DNA of 56,670 nucleotides from JAMIFV01 sp035906055 (GTDB taxonomy: Bacteria > Pseudomonadota > Alphaproteobacteria > Rickettsiales > JABCZZ01): NCBI GenBank assembly GCA_035906055.1, contig JAMIFV010000057.1, positions 1 through 56,670 of the forward strand, read 5' to 3'. Of this stretch, positions 17,758 to 24,910 are shown in pieces (the stretch's first letter is position 1; each line of letters begins with the position of its first letter). Below the pieces are notes generated by a model. That model ran no database searches, had not been told where the DNA came from, and worked only from the letters and a program-made list of their open reading frames with translations. Position numbers and translations under genes: made by a program.

Positions 17758-18774
17758 TCATGCCTCTCTAAATATGCCGGTCTGATAGAATGTTTGACCT
17801 AAGCACATATGGCGCATGGAAATGGTGAAACGGAAATTTCCGTCGCCCAAATCCTCATGTACTACATGGGTCTCGCCGGGGGTGAATAAATGGGGTAAGG
17901 GGATCTGGAATGTTCCCATCTGCCAGAAATACCTCGTGCTGCGGAAATGCAAGCTCCCCTCTATTGCTTTCACGTCCAGCACCATACCGAAACCAGCGCC
18001 CACGCATTCGGTCATACGGCCCTTACAATCCTTACGCTTTACGGAAGTGACCGTATAAGGCGTGCGGCCTTCATAATAATAAGTGCGTCGCCAATATACG
18101 CCTGCCAGCCCTGTCCTGCGGTGGAGCGTTACGTCCATGCGCACGTTCTTTCCTTCATAGGGCGTAAGCGGATTGGCAATCAGGCGTGTGAAATGGGCAA
18201 ATAATTTACCTGCCGGAGAGCATTCCACCGTTTCCATAATGCCGCGATAAAATATATGCTCGTTGATTGCGGGATCCGTGGCAAAGCGCTGCTGAACACT
18301 GGGATGCAGCTTTTCCCATTCGTTACCAAGTAGAGTGCGTAACGTGCTTTGCTTGCGGCCTTCATGCACTTCATGAATCTTGGGAACGCTTCTAAGCCAC
18401 AGTAAAATCAGGCGCCCGCTACGCAGAGCAGGGTAAAGCAGCTTGCTAAGCGTACGTGAACGAAAGAAAGAAAACATCTTACGCCGCAGCCATGTGCTAC
18501 GATCGGCACGCATCGCAAGAAAGTGAAGTGCATCTCCGCCTGAGTAAAGCCTTTCACCGCTGCGAATAACGATCTCGCGGTCGAGGTTGTATCCCTTTGC
18601 GATGACTTCGTTCTTGAATGTACTGGTTGCCCGTGCGTCAATGATTTGCAGTTGTCCGCGTGTGTCTTCCAATGCAAGGTTCTTTATGCCGAAGCGACAG
18701 ATAGGGCATTCACTGTCATAAAGGATAGAAATAGGAGCTGTGTCTTTGGGCGTGGACTGAGTCTGCATGGTCAT
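17758..18774 (-). CDS. DCC thiol-disulfide oxidoreductase fused to DUF4166
   Basis: A 338-aa fusion. The N-terminal 120 residues are a DUF393/DCC domain with the thioredoxin-like motif YDSECPICRFG (D20, C23, C26) and the usual later SGGDALHFLA segment. The C-terminal 190 residues match DUF4166 (GIMETVECSPAGKLF, TGLAGVYWRRTYYY, ECVGAGFGMVLDV, RHMCLGQTFYQTGIF), a domain often seen attached to or beside SDR enzymes. The start at 18774 (ATGACCATG) is preferred because longer starts would overlap the promoter and operator region. The epimerase gene follows immediately. Function is unknown; a redox-linked membrane or lipid modification is conceivable. Expression is probably repressed by the divergent ArsR. 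Confidence 0.75.
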   Translation of the reverse strand: MTMQTQSTPKDTAPISILYDSECPICRFGIKNLALEDTRGQLQIIDARATSTFKNEVIAKGYNLDREIVIRSGERLYSGGDALHFLAMRADRSTWLRRKMFSFFRSRTLSKLLYPALRSGRLILLWLRSVPKIHEVHEGRKQSTLRTLLGNEWEKLHPSVQQRFATDPAINEHIFYRGIMETVECSPAGKLFAHFTRLIANPLTPYEGKNVRMDVTLHRRTGLAGVYWRRTYYYEGRTPYTVTSVKRKDCKGRMTECVGAGFGMVLDVKAIEGSLHFRSTRYFWQMGTFQIPLPHLFTPGETHVVHEDLGDGNFRFTISMRHMCLGQTFYQTGIFREA

Positions 18775-18820
18775 ACTCAATTGACTTTTGAGGCAGAAGA
18801 GACTATATTTAGCTAACAAG

Positions 18821-18847
18821 CTAACTATATAGTAAATATATAGTTAG
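18821..18847. promoter_or_regulatory. Predicted ArsR-family operator
   Basis: A perfect inverted repeat with 11-bp arms, CTAACTATATA (18821-18831) and TATATAGTTAG (18837-18847), spaced by GTAAA. It sits in the 101-bp divergent region between the DCC-DUF4166 gene and arsR, 28 bp before the arsR start. Flanking half-sites TTAGCTAA (18809-18816) and AAGCTAAA (18853-18860) extend the symmetry. AT-rich palindromes of this kind are the usual targets of winged-helix ArsR dimers. Confidence 0.7.
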
Positions 18848-18875
18848 TCAATAAGCTAAATATTTAAAGGGGGTT

Positions 18876-19205
18876 ATGGGAACAGTTAAGATATTTCAGG
18901 CGCTTGCATCAGACCCCCGGTTGAGGATCCTGGCATATCTGTCCAAATCGTCCATGACGGCGGGTGAGATCGCCGAGCGTTTTGACATGACCAAACCCTC
19001 GCTGTCCAAGCATCTTGGCATTCTGGAAAATGCGGGGCTGATCAAAGGCGAAAAGAAAGGGCAGTTTATTCACTACAGCATTGTTGAAGATCATATCGTC
19101 AATACGCTCGATGGATATTTGCAGGAAGTCTGTTTCGTGCGGCGCCCCTTACGCAAAGAAAGCGAAAGAAAGGCCAAGCAAAAGAAATCACAAGAGCAGA
19201 GCTAA
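18876..19205 (+). CDS. ArsR family winged-helix transcriptional regulator
   Basis: A 109-aa repressor with the typical ArsR fold: IFQALASDPRLRILAYLSK (helices 1-2), MTAGEIAERFDMTKPSLSKHLGILENAGLIKGEKKGQ-type recognition region at about 30-65 and the beta wing QFIHYSIVEDHI. No metal-binding cysteine pair is present (the single Cys is near residue 87, EVCFVRRP), so it is more like the SdpR/PagR type than an arsenic sensor. A strong AAAGGGGG lies upstream of ATG. It is divergent from the DCC-DUF4166/epimerase operon and likely controls both directions through the palindrome at 18821-18847. Confidence 0.9.
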   Translation: MGTVKIFQALASDPRLRILAYLSKSSMTAGEIAERFDMTKPSLSKHLGILENAGLIKGEKKGQFIHYSIVEDHIVNTLDGYLQEVCFVRRPLRKESERKAKQKKSQEQS

Positions 19206-19954
19206 ATAATTCTGCCGAGCAGATCAGGTTCCAGCACGTTGATGAACAGCGACACGGCAAGGGCGGGGCCGAAGGGGAATATATCGCCCTCTTTTTCCTT
19301 GCGCAGCCGCCAGAGCAGGCCGGTGATAGTACCCACCAGCCCTGCGATGAACAGGAACACCGGAAACGCGGTGAGCGGCATCCACAGCCCCGCCACGAAC
19401 AGGAACTTCACATCGCCAAAGCCCAGGCCTTCTTTCTTGCGGAAGTAAGGATAGCCGTAATGCAGCATGAGCCCCAGCCCGCCCGCAACGGCCACGCACA
19501 GTGCGGGCTGCGTCCAGTCCACATCATGATAGATGCAATAGAGTATGCCGGTAACGCCCAGCGCCACCTGCACGGAATCGGGGATGATGGTATGCTCGAA
19601 ATCAGTGACGATCATGATGGCGAGTTCGGTAGCGAGTGCGCAGAGCAGCACGGTCTGCAGCGACGGGCCGTAAAGATAGGTAATGCCGGTAAAAGTCAGC
19701 GCCAGCAGCAGCTCGGTGAGCGGGTAGCGCCAATGCACGCGCGCTTTGCAGTGGCGGCATTTGCCGCCGGAGAACAGCCATGAGAGCAGGGGGAACAGAT
19801 CCCTCCAGCCGAGCTTCGTTTCGCATTTGGGGCAACGCGAGGGTTTGCGGATGATGTCCTCCCCCAGCGGCAGGCGGTAGCTGGCCAGCGTTACAAAGCT
19901 GCCCATGCAGGCGCCGAGGATAAAGGCAATGGAGTATAAAATAAGATCATCCAT
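19202..19954 (-). CDS. pilD: Prepilin peptidase (A24 family, PilD/GspO)
   Basis: A 250-aa bifunctional membrane aspartyl protease and N-methyltransferase that processes prepilins. The N-terminal methylase domain (ILGACMGSFVTLASYRLPLGEDI) contains the zinc-type cysteines C41, C44, C66 and C69. The two catalytic aspartates are in TDFEHTIIPD (about D118) and GLGFGDVK (D181). About seven or eight hydrophobic helices are seen, the standard length. A likely substrate in the window is the pilin-NHL fusion at 3083-4792. Its ATG shares one base with the stop of the ParE toxin gene (TAATG), so it is translated as the third gene of the parD-parE transcript. Its 3' end overlaps arsR by 4 bp. Confidence 0.92.
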   Translation of the reverse strand: MDDLILYSIAFILGACMGSFVTLASYRLPLGEDIIRKPSRCPKCETKLGWRDLFPLLSWLFSGGKCRHCKARVHWRYPLTELLLALTFTGITYLYGPSLQTVLLCALATELAIMIVTDFEHTIIPDSVQVALGVTGILYCIYHDVDWTQPALCVAVAGGLGLMLHYGYPYFRKKEGLGFGDVKFLFVAGLWMPLTAFPVFLFIAGLVGTITGLLWRLRKEKEGDIFPFGPALAVSLFINVLEPDLLGRII

Positions 19955-20295
19955 TAATGTGCCAAATATGCTTCGCGGTTTTGTGAATGATGGTAGAGGG
20001 CATGTATTACGATGCTTTCCTTATCCGTTTCATAATAAATGGAATAAGGAAAAGGTGATGAACTCCTGAGGTTGAAGACCCTGTAATGCAGCGATTCAAA
20101 TTCAGGAAATCCCTCCGGCGGAATATAGCGCATGCTTGCCCGGGGATTTTCCGCGATATAGCCCACGGCCTGCTCTACGGCATCCAGAAGACTAGTGGCA
20201 ACGTCTGTACCGGCATGTCGCATATAATAATCAGCGGCGCTTTCAAGCAACTGCTTAAAATGCAGGCTGATCAGGAGCGCAGGTTTTTGCGTCAT
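19954..20295 (-). CDS. parE: ParE/RelE-type toxin
   Basis: A 113-aa basic protein with the RelE/ParE fold: a helical N-terminus (HFKQLLESAADYYMRHAG, SLLDAVEQAVGYIAENPRASMRY) and a C-terminal beta sheet (YRVFNLRSSSPFPYSIYYETDKESIVIHALYHHSQN). ParE toxins inhibit DNA gyrase; RelE-like ones cut mRNA. The spacing and the ParD-type partner favour ParE. Its ATG overlaps the antitoxin stop by 4 bp and its own stop overlaps the prepilin peptidase start. Confidence 0.8.
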   Translation of the reverse strand: MTQKPALLISLHFKQLLESAADYYMRHAGTDVATSLLDAVEQAVGYIAENPRASMRYIPPEGFPEFESLHYRVFNLRSSSPFPYSIYYETDKESIVIHALYHHSQNREAYLAH

Positions 20296-20546
20296 TTCTT
20301 TTTCTTCAGGCGCGCCTTCTGCTGCGCAAAGAAGCCTGTTTCCATGGGCGTTCTAGCCGTGTTGCGCGTTGCCAGCAGCATGACGGCTATTTCCTGTTCA
20401 CGCTTCTTCAGCCGCGCCTCCATGTCGCGACGGATGAGGTCGCGCACATATTCGCTGGGAGTGGAATAGACATCATCATCGCTTGAACGCGCATCCACAA
20501 ACTGGCGCAATTCATTGGTAAGCTGGATATTTAATGTACTGCTCAT
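20292..20546 (-). CDS. parD: ParD-type antitoxin
   Basis: An 84-aa protein with an N-terminal ribbon-helix-helix (MSSTLNIQLTNELRQFVDAR ... SEYVRDLIRRDMEARLKKRE) typical of the ParD/CC2985 group, and a charged flexible tail (FFAQQKARLKKKK) that would bind the toxin. It should dimerise, bind its own promoter and neutralise the ParE product encoded just downstream. It is first in the parD-parE-pilD transcript. Confidence 0.82.
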   Translation of the reverse strand: MSSTLNIQLTNELRQFVDARSSDDDVYSTPSEYVRDLIRRDMEARLKKREQEIAVMLLATRNTARTPMETGFFAQQKARLKKKK

Positions 20547-20588
20547 CCAGTAAAACTAACATCAATGGCAATAAATAACAATAAATAT

Positions 20589-20614
20589 TATAAAATGTAT
20601 GTCCACACGACCTA
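20589..20614. repeat. Solo end of the MITE-like element
   Basis: Twenty-six bases identical to 176-201, the terminal part of element copy 1 (it includes ATGTATGTCCACACGACCTA). No element body follows on either side, so this looks like a remnant or a minimal solo terminal repeat. It lies 43 bp upstream of the parD start, within its probable promoter region. Confidence 0.6.
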
Positions 20615-20691
20615 ATTGTCATAAAAGATTAACATGCAGAAAATACGAAATCTTTCTACAATTCCGGCAACTTAGCAAAAGATGAAATGTT

Positions 20692-21019
20692 ATGCAAACC
20701 AGCTTGTCCGCCTGCCTGAAAGAAACCGTTAACCGCATCGCCGACGGATACGATAAAAAGCGTGCGTATTATTGAAGATCATCCGAAAGAGTTTTCCGCT
20801 AAGGCGCGTGGCGGAGTTATATTTGAAGCAGATGCTTCCGGGACACGAAAATCTACAGAATATGCTATTGAAATGCTCATTGAAGCCGCTATGCCTACAC
20901 TTCTGCCGTCAGGATTTAAGTTTTCCATGCAAAAGCAAGATTCTTTTGGCCAGCCGGGCAAGCCTGTTTTTTATACAAACGTGGATTCAGGCAAAGGAAA
21001 TAACCAACCCCGCCGCTAG
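20692..21019 (+). pseudogene. Possible small gene with a frameshift
   Basis: ATG 20692 opens a frame of 27 codons (MQTSLSACLKETVNRIADGY...) that stops at 20773-20775. An overlapping frame from GTG 20762 continues for 85 codons (RIIEDHPKEFSAKARGGVIF ... GNNQPRR). Removing one base near 20760 would join them into a single protein of about 108 aa. I recognise no family. It could be a decayed gene, a sequencing or assembly error, or two coupled short genes. Confidence 0.35.
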
Positions 21020-21135
21020 CAGCGGGGTATTAAGTGTAAGGGGGATGAAGACATCCCCCTTCGCTAACGCTTACCCCCTCTAAAGGGGTCGTCGCCTTCG
21101 TCTCCTCCACGCCGCAAGCGGCGGGGAATGTACCC
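21004..21135. repeat. Cluster of GC-rich hairpins
   Basis: A run of palindromes: CCCCGC/GCGGGG around 21009-21028, GGGGGAT/ATCCCCC around 21041-21060, ACCCC/GGGGT around 21073-21090 and CGCCGC/GCGGCG around 21111-21124. The first and last (CCGCCGCTAGCAGCGGGG and CCGCAAGCGGCGGGG) are variants of one motif. It resembles the intergenic palindromic repeats common in proteobacteria and may also act as a terminator for the small gene upstream. Confidence 0.45.
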
Positions 21136-21157
21136 GGAGGGATTCAAAGTTAAGTTC

Positions 21158-21355
21158 TCAGCGCGACCGGTCGAGCACGTTCTTGGGGGTGGGAGCAGAA
21201 CTATCATCGGAGGGGGCGGGCAAGAGGCGGTCGGGATGTTCTGCTGCCAGCAACGCTTTCAACATTTCTTTGCGCGACAGGTGTCTGTCTGGATGATGGT
21301 GGCGACCGCGCATGAGGCTGCTGACGAAACTGCTATCTGGATTGAATCTGGTCAT
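21158..21355 (-). CDS. Small orphan protein, 65 aa
   Basis: A short basic, Pro/Ser-ended protein (MTRFNPDSSFVSSLMRGRHH ... KEMLKALLAAEH). No domain is recognised. It fills otherwise non-coding DNA upstream of and divergent from rpiB. There is no strong ribosome site, so it may be spurious. Confidence 0.35.
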   Translation of the reverse strand: MTRFNPDSSFVSSLMRGRHHHPDRHLSRKEMLKALLAAEHPDRLLPAPSDDSSAPTPKNVLDRSR

Positions 21356-21477
21356 AGGCCCGTTTATACCGCAGAACCGTTACGATTTTATGACAATAGT
21401 ACAAAAATCCCTTTTTTCTTGCTGGAAAGGGGCGGAAATGGCTATAAAACCTTCTCATTCAGCAGGAAATCTGTCAC

Positions 21478-21918
21478 ATGACCGCCAAACCCGTTATCGC
21501 CATCGCTTCCGACCATGCCGGTGTTGCCTTAAAAGCCACGGTAAAAGAGATGCTTGGCGAGTTCGCCTCGCAGGTGGTGGATCTGGGTACGCAGGGCGGG
21601 GATTCGGTGGATTACCCTGATTACGGCGACGCGGTGGCGCACGAAGTGCTTTCGGGCCGGGCACAGTACGGTGTTGCCATCTGCGGTTCAGGCGTGGGCA
21701 TCAGCATCGCCTGCAACCGCCACAAGGGCATCCGCGCGGCGCTTTGCACGGATGGGCTTACCGCCTCCCTTTCCCGCCGCCACAATAACGCTAATGTGCT
21801 CTGCCTTGGCGCAAGGCTCATTGGCATTGAGGTGGCGCGTGACTGCATCACGCAATTCCTCACCACCGCCTATGAAGGTGGCCGCCACGAGAAACGTACT
21901 GAAAAACTGGATCATTGA
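21478..21918 (+). CDS. rpiB: Ribose-5-phosphate isomerase B
   Basis: A 146-aa cytoplasmic enzyme interconverting ribose 5-phosphate and ribulose 5-phosphate. The family motifs are present: IASDHAGVALK near the N-terminus, DLGT and the SVDYPDYGDAVA segment, the catalytic Cys in ICGSGVGISIACNRHKGIRAA, and RRHNNANVLCLGAR. Length is normal. It is followed 17 bp later by glyA, an arrangement widespread in alphaproteobacteria that links pentose phosphate with one-carbon metabolism; it feeds ribulose 5-phosphate to the riboflavin genes downstream. Confidence 0.95.
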   Translation: MTAKPVIAIASDHAGVALKATVKEMLGEFASQVVDLGTQGGDSVDYPDYGDAVAHEVLSGRAQYGVAICGSGVGISIACNRHKGIRAALCTDGLTASLSRRHNNANVLCLGARLIGIEVARDCITQFLTTAYEGGRHEKRTEKLDH

Positions 21919-21935
21919 TTTGAAAGGAAATGATT

Positions 21936-23288
21936 ATGTCCGCAACCGCAGCTAAAAAACTCACCGAGGAATCTGCCATCCGCAAAAGCGGGTTCTTCAA
22001 CGCATCGCTTGCTGAAAGCGACAAGGAAGTCATGGACGCGCTGAAAGGCGAACTCAACCGCCAGCAGACGCAGATCGAGCTGATCGCATCCGAGAACATC
22101 GTCAGCAAGGCGGTGATGGAAGCGCAGGGCTCCGTGCTCACCAATAAATATGCCGAAGGCTATCCCGGCAAGCGCTACTATGGCGGCTGCGCATTCGCCG
22201 ACGTGGTGGAAAGCCTCGCCATCGAACGCGCCAAAAAGCTGTTTGGCTGCAGCTACGTTAATGTGCAGCCCAATTCCGGTTCGCAGGCCAATCAGGGCGT
22301 GTTCAACGCGCTGCTGCAGCCCGGTGACGTGATCCTCGGCCAGTCGCTGGCTTCCGGCGGCCACCTTACCCACGGCGCTAACGTGAACCAGTCCGGAAAA
22401 TGGTTCAAGGCCGTGCAGTACGGCGTGAAGGAAGATACCCACCTCATCGATTATGACGACGTGCAGAAGCTCGCCAACGAACATAAACCCAAGCTCATCG
22501 TGGCAGGTTTCTCCGCCTATCCGCGTGTGGTGGACTGGGCGCGTTTCCGCAAGATCGCTGACAGTGTGGGCGCATACCTGCTGGTGGATATGGCGCATGT
22601 GGCTGGCCTCGTGGCCGCCGGTTCCTATCCCTCGCCGCTGCCGCACGCGCATGTGGTGACCACCACCACGCACAAGACGCTGCGTGGGCCCCGTGGCGGC
22701 ATGATCCTGTCCAACAACCCTGACCTTGTCGTGCGCAAGACGCCCAGCGGTGCGGACGTGACGCTCTCCACCGCGGTTAACTCCGCTATCTTCCCCGGCA
22801 TTCAGGGCGGCCCGCTCATGCATGTGATCGCGGGCAAGGCGGTTGCCTTCGCGGAAGCGCTTGAGCCTTCCTTCAAGGAATATGGCAAAGCGGTTGTGGA
22901 CAATGCCCGTGCGCTGGCTGCCGTGCTGGTGAAGCGCGGCCTCGCCATTACCACCGGCGGCACCGACAACCACCTGATGGTGGTTGACCTGCGCCCGAAG
23001 AAACTCACCGGTAAAGCCACCGAGGAAAGCCTTGAGCGCGCAGGCCTTACCTGCAACAAAAACGCCATTCCCTTCGACCCCGAAAAACCCTTCGTAACCT
23101 CCGGTGTTCGCGTGGGAACTTCGGCCGGTACAACTCGCGGGTTTGGTGTTGCAGAATTCCAACAGATCGGCGAACTGATCGGCGATGTCCTTGACGGACT
23201 TGCAAAAAATCCGACCGACAATAGCGCCGTTGAGAAGGCGGTTAAGGCAAAAGTGAAGGATCTCTGCGATAAATTTCCTATTTATTAA
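21936..23288 (+). CDS. glyA: Serine hydroxymethyltransferase
   Basis: A 450-aa PLP enzyme that converts serine and tetrahydrofolate into glycine and methylene-tetrahydrofolate. Landmarks are IELIASENIVSKAV, the NSGSQANQ loop, DMAHVAGLVAAG and the PLP lysine K247 in VVTTTTHKTLRGPRGG. The start at 21936 gives good spacing to AAAGGAA; an ATG at 21930 sits too close to that site. It forms an operon with rpiB, and a perfect hairpin follows before nrdR. Confidence 0.96.
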   Translation: MSATAAKKLTEESAIRKSGFFNASLAESDKEVMDALKGELNRQQTQIELIASENIVSKAVMEAQGSVLTNKYAEGYPGKRYYGGCAFADVVESLAIERAKKLFGCSYVNVQPNSGSQANQGVFNALLQPGDVILGQSLASGGHLTHGANVNQSGKWFKAVQYGVKEDTHLIDYDDVQKLANEHKPKLIVAGFSAYPRVVDWARFRKIADSVGAYLLVDMAHVAGLVAAGSYPSPLPHAHVVTTTTHKTLRGPRGGMILSNNPDLVVRKTPSGADVTLSTAVNSAIFPGIQGGPLMHVIAGKAVAFAEALEPSFKEYGKAVVDNARALAAVLVKRGLAITTGGTDNHLMVVDLRPKKLTGKATEESLERAGLTCNKNAIPFDPEKPFVTSGVRVGTSAGTTRGFGVAEFQQIGELIGDVLDGLAKNPTDNSAVEKAVKAKVKDLCDKFPIY

Positions 23289-23303
23289 CAAATAGGGGCT
23301 ACA

Positions 23304-23335
23304 TTTCGTGGGTTAGAGCAATCTGACCCACGAAA
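23304..23335. terminator. Hairpin between glyA and nrdR
   Basis: A perfect 10-bp stem, TTTCGTGGGT (23304-23313) and ACCCACGAAA (23326-23335), with an inner AGA/TCT pairing. No U-run follows, so it may attenuate, process or stabilise the transcript rather than terminate it. Confidence 0.45.
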
Positions 23336-23354
23336 CTTACCTGAGAGGTTAAGG

Positions 23355-23801
23355 ATGAAGTGCCCCTTTTGTTCACACGCCGATACGCAGGTGAAAGACT
23401 CCCGTCCGAGTGAAGACGGGCTGACCATTCGCCGCAGGCGCTTCTGTCCTTCCTGCAATTCCCGTTTTACGACCTTCGAACGCGTGCAACTGCGCGAACT
23501 CACCGTGCTCAAGAAAACCGGGGAACGCCGCATCTTCGACCGCGACAAACTCATGCGTGCCATCAATGTGGCGACCCGCAAACGCCCGGTAAGCCCGGAC
23601 GAGGTGGAACGCCTGGTCAGCTCCATCGTGCAGAAGCTGGAAAGCAGCGGTGAAAGCGAAGTGGCGTCCTCCCTCATCGGTGAAATGGTGATGGAAGGCC
23701 TCAAAGACCTCGACCCCGTTGCTTATATCCGCTTTGCCAGCGTCTACCGTAACTTCCGCGAAGCGAAAGACTTCGAGAAGTTTGTGGGTAATCTAGACTA
23801 G
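23355..23801 (+). CDS. nrdR: Transcriptional repressor NrdR
   Basis: A 148-aa regulator of ribonucleotide reductase genes. The zinc ribbon has C3, C6, C31 and C34 (MKCPFC ... CPSC), and the ATP-cone domain that senses ATP/dATP spans about 49-139 (VLKKTGERRIFDRDKLMRAI). AGAGGTTAAGG precedes the ATG. glyA-nrdR-ribD gene order is conserved in many alphaproteobacteria. Confidence 0.95.
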   Translation: MKCPFCSHADTQVKDSRPSEDGLTIRRRRFCPSCNSRFTTFERVQLRELTVLKKTGERRIFDRDKLMRAINVATRKRPVSPDEVERLVSSIVQKLESSGESEVASSLIGEMVMEGLKDLDPVAYIRFASVYRNFREAKDFEKFVGNLD

Positions 23802-23863
23802 TTATTAGTTGTTCGTTATTAGTTGTTCGTGGGTATTATGACGAACAACGAACAACGAACAAC
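23801..23863. repeat. Heptad tandem repeats forming a hairpin at the ribD start
   Basis: The left arm is GTTATTAGTTGTTC repeated twice in tandem (23801-23814, 23815-23828), built of 7-bp units. The right arm is GAACAAC three times (23843-23849, 23850-23856, 23857-23863). The arms are complementary with few mismatches and leave the loop GTGGGTATTATG, which contains the likely ribD start. The right arm encodes part of the RibD N-terminus (TNNEQRTTS). A second hairpin of the same design lies at 29006-29068. Confidence 0.7.
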
Positions 23864-24899
23864 GAGCTATATGCTTCACGCACTGCGTTTAGCCGCGCGC
23901 GGGCTTGGCCATGTCTGGCCGAACCCTTCGGTAGGCGCGGTGATTGTGAAGGATGGCATTATTATAGGCTGCGGACGCACGGCGCGTGGTGGAAGGCCGC
24001 ATGCGGAAACCGAAGCCCTTGCCGAAGCGGGTGCAGATGCCAAGGGAGCCACGCTGTATGTGACGCTGGAGCCCTGCTCGCATCACGGTAAAACCCCCCC
24101 TTGCGTGGATGCCATTATTCAGGCCGGAATTGCAAAGGTTGTGGTGGCCTGCGGGGATATAAACCCGCAAGTGGCAGGCAAAGGCTTTGCGGCGCTGCGT
24201 GCCGCCGGGATTGCGGTGCAGGACGGCTTGTGCGAGACGGAAGCCAAAGCCCTCAATGAAGGATTTTTCTCTGTTATCGAACGCGGCAGGCCGTTCGTGA
24301 CGGTGAAAATAGCCACTTCGCTGGACGGGCGCACCGTGACCACGGAAGCAGAAGGGCGCTGGATAACGGGAGAAGCATCGCGCATGCGCGGGCACCTGCT
24401 GCGCGCCACGCATGATGCCATCCTCACCGGCATCGGCACGGCGCTGGCGGATGACCCGCTGCTTAATTGCCGCCTTCCGGGGCGCGAGGGGGACAGCCCC
24501 CTGCGGGTGCTGCTCGATAGCGGATTGCGCCTTTCCCCGAAGGCAAAGCTCCTGCCCGCATGGATATTCACCTCGGAAGCCGTTTTTCAGCAAAAAGCCG
24601 AACTGGTGGAAACGCTGAGGCAGGCGCAATGCCGTATTTTTCCTGTAAAGCAGCAGGATAGTGAGCTTGACCTTAAGGCGGTGCTGCAGGCGCTGGCCAA
24701 GGAAGGCATCACGCGGCTGCTGGTGGAAGCAGGAAAAACCCTTACCGAAGCCTTCATGCGGCAGGGGCTTGCCGACAGAATTTACTGGTTTCGCGCGCCT
24801 GAAGTGGTAGGAACGGAAACCTCGGTCGTTTCCATGCCTGCGCGTTTTGCCAAGCATGTGGAACAACTGGGTAAAGACACGCTGGAAATTTACGAATAA
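23838..24899 (+). CDS. ribD: Riboflavin biosynthesis protein RibD (deaminase/reductase)
   Basis: A 353-aa bifunctional enzyme for the second and third steps of riboflavin synthesis. The N-terminal deaminase (about 10-150) has the zinc motif GGRPHAETEAL (H55, E57) and LEPCSHHGKTPPC (C80, C89). The C-terminal reductase (about 155-353) has PFVTVKIATSLDGR and RLLVEAGKTLTEAF. The start is uncertain. ATG 23838 lies in the loop of a repeat hairpin and adds ten repeat-encoded residues, while ATG 23871 (MLHALRLAARG) would begin right at the conserved domain. It is followed 11 bp later by ribE. Confidence 0.92.
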   Translation: MTNNEQRTTSYMLHALRLAARGLGHVWPNPSVGAVIVKDGIIIGCGRTARGGRPHAETEALAEAGADAKGATLYVTLEPCSHHGKTPPCVDAIIQAGIAKVVVACGDINPQVAGKGFAALRAAGIAVQDGLCETEAKALNEGFFSVIERGRPFVTVKIATSLDGRTVTTEAEGRWITGEASRMRGHLLRATHDAILTGIGTALADDPLLNCRLPGREGDSPLRVLLDSGLRLSPKAKLLPAWIFTSEAVFQQKAELVETLRQAQCRIFPVKQQDSELDLKAVLQALAKEGITRLLVEAGKTLTEAFMRQGLADRIYWFRAPEVVGTETSVVSMPARFAKHVEQLGKDTLEIYE

Positions 24900-24910
24900 G
24901 CGAACCGCTG

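Noticed and set aside
23801..23863. CRISPR-like direct repeats
   Set aside because: Units are 7/14 bp, contiguous and without spacers. No CRISPR array or cas gene was seen anywhere in the window.
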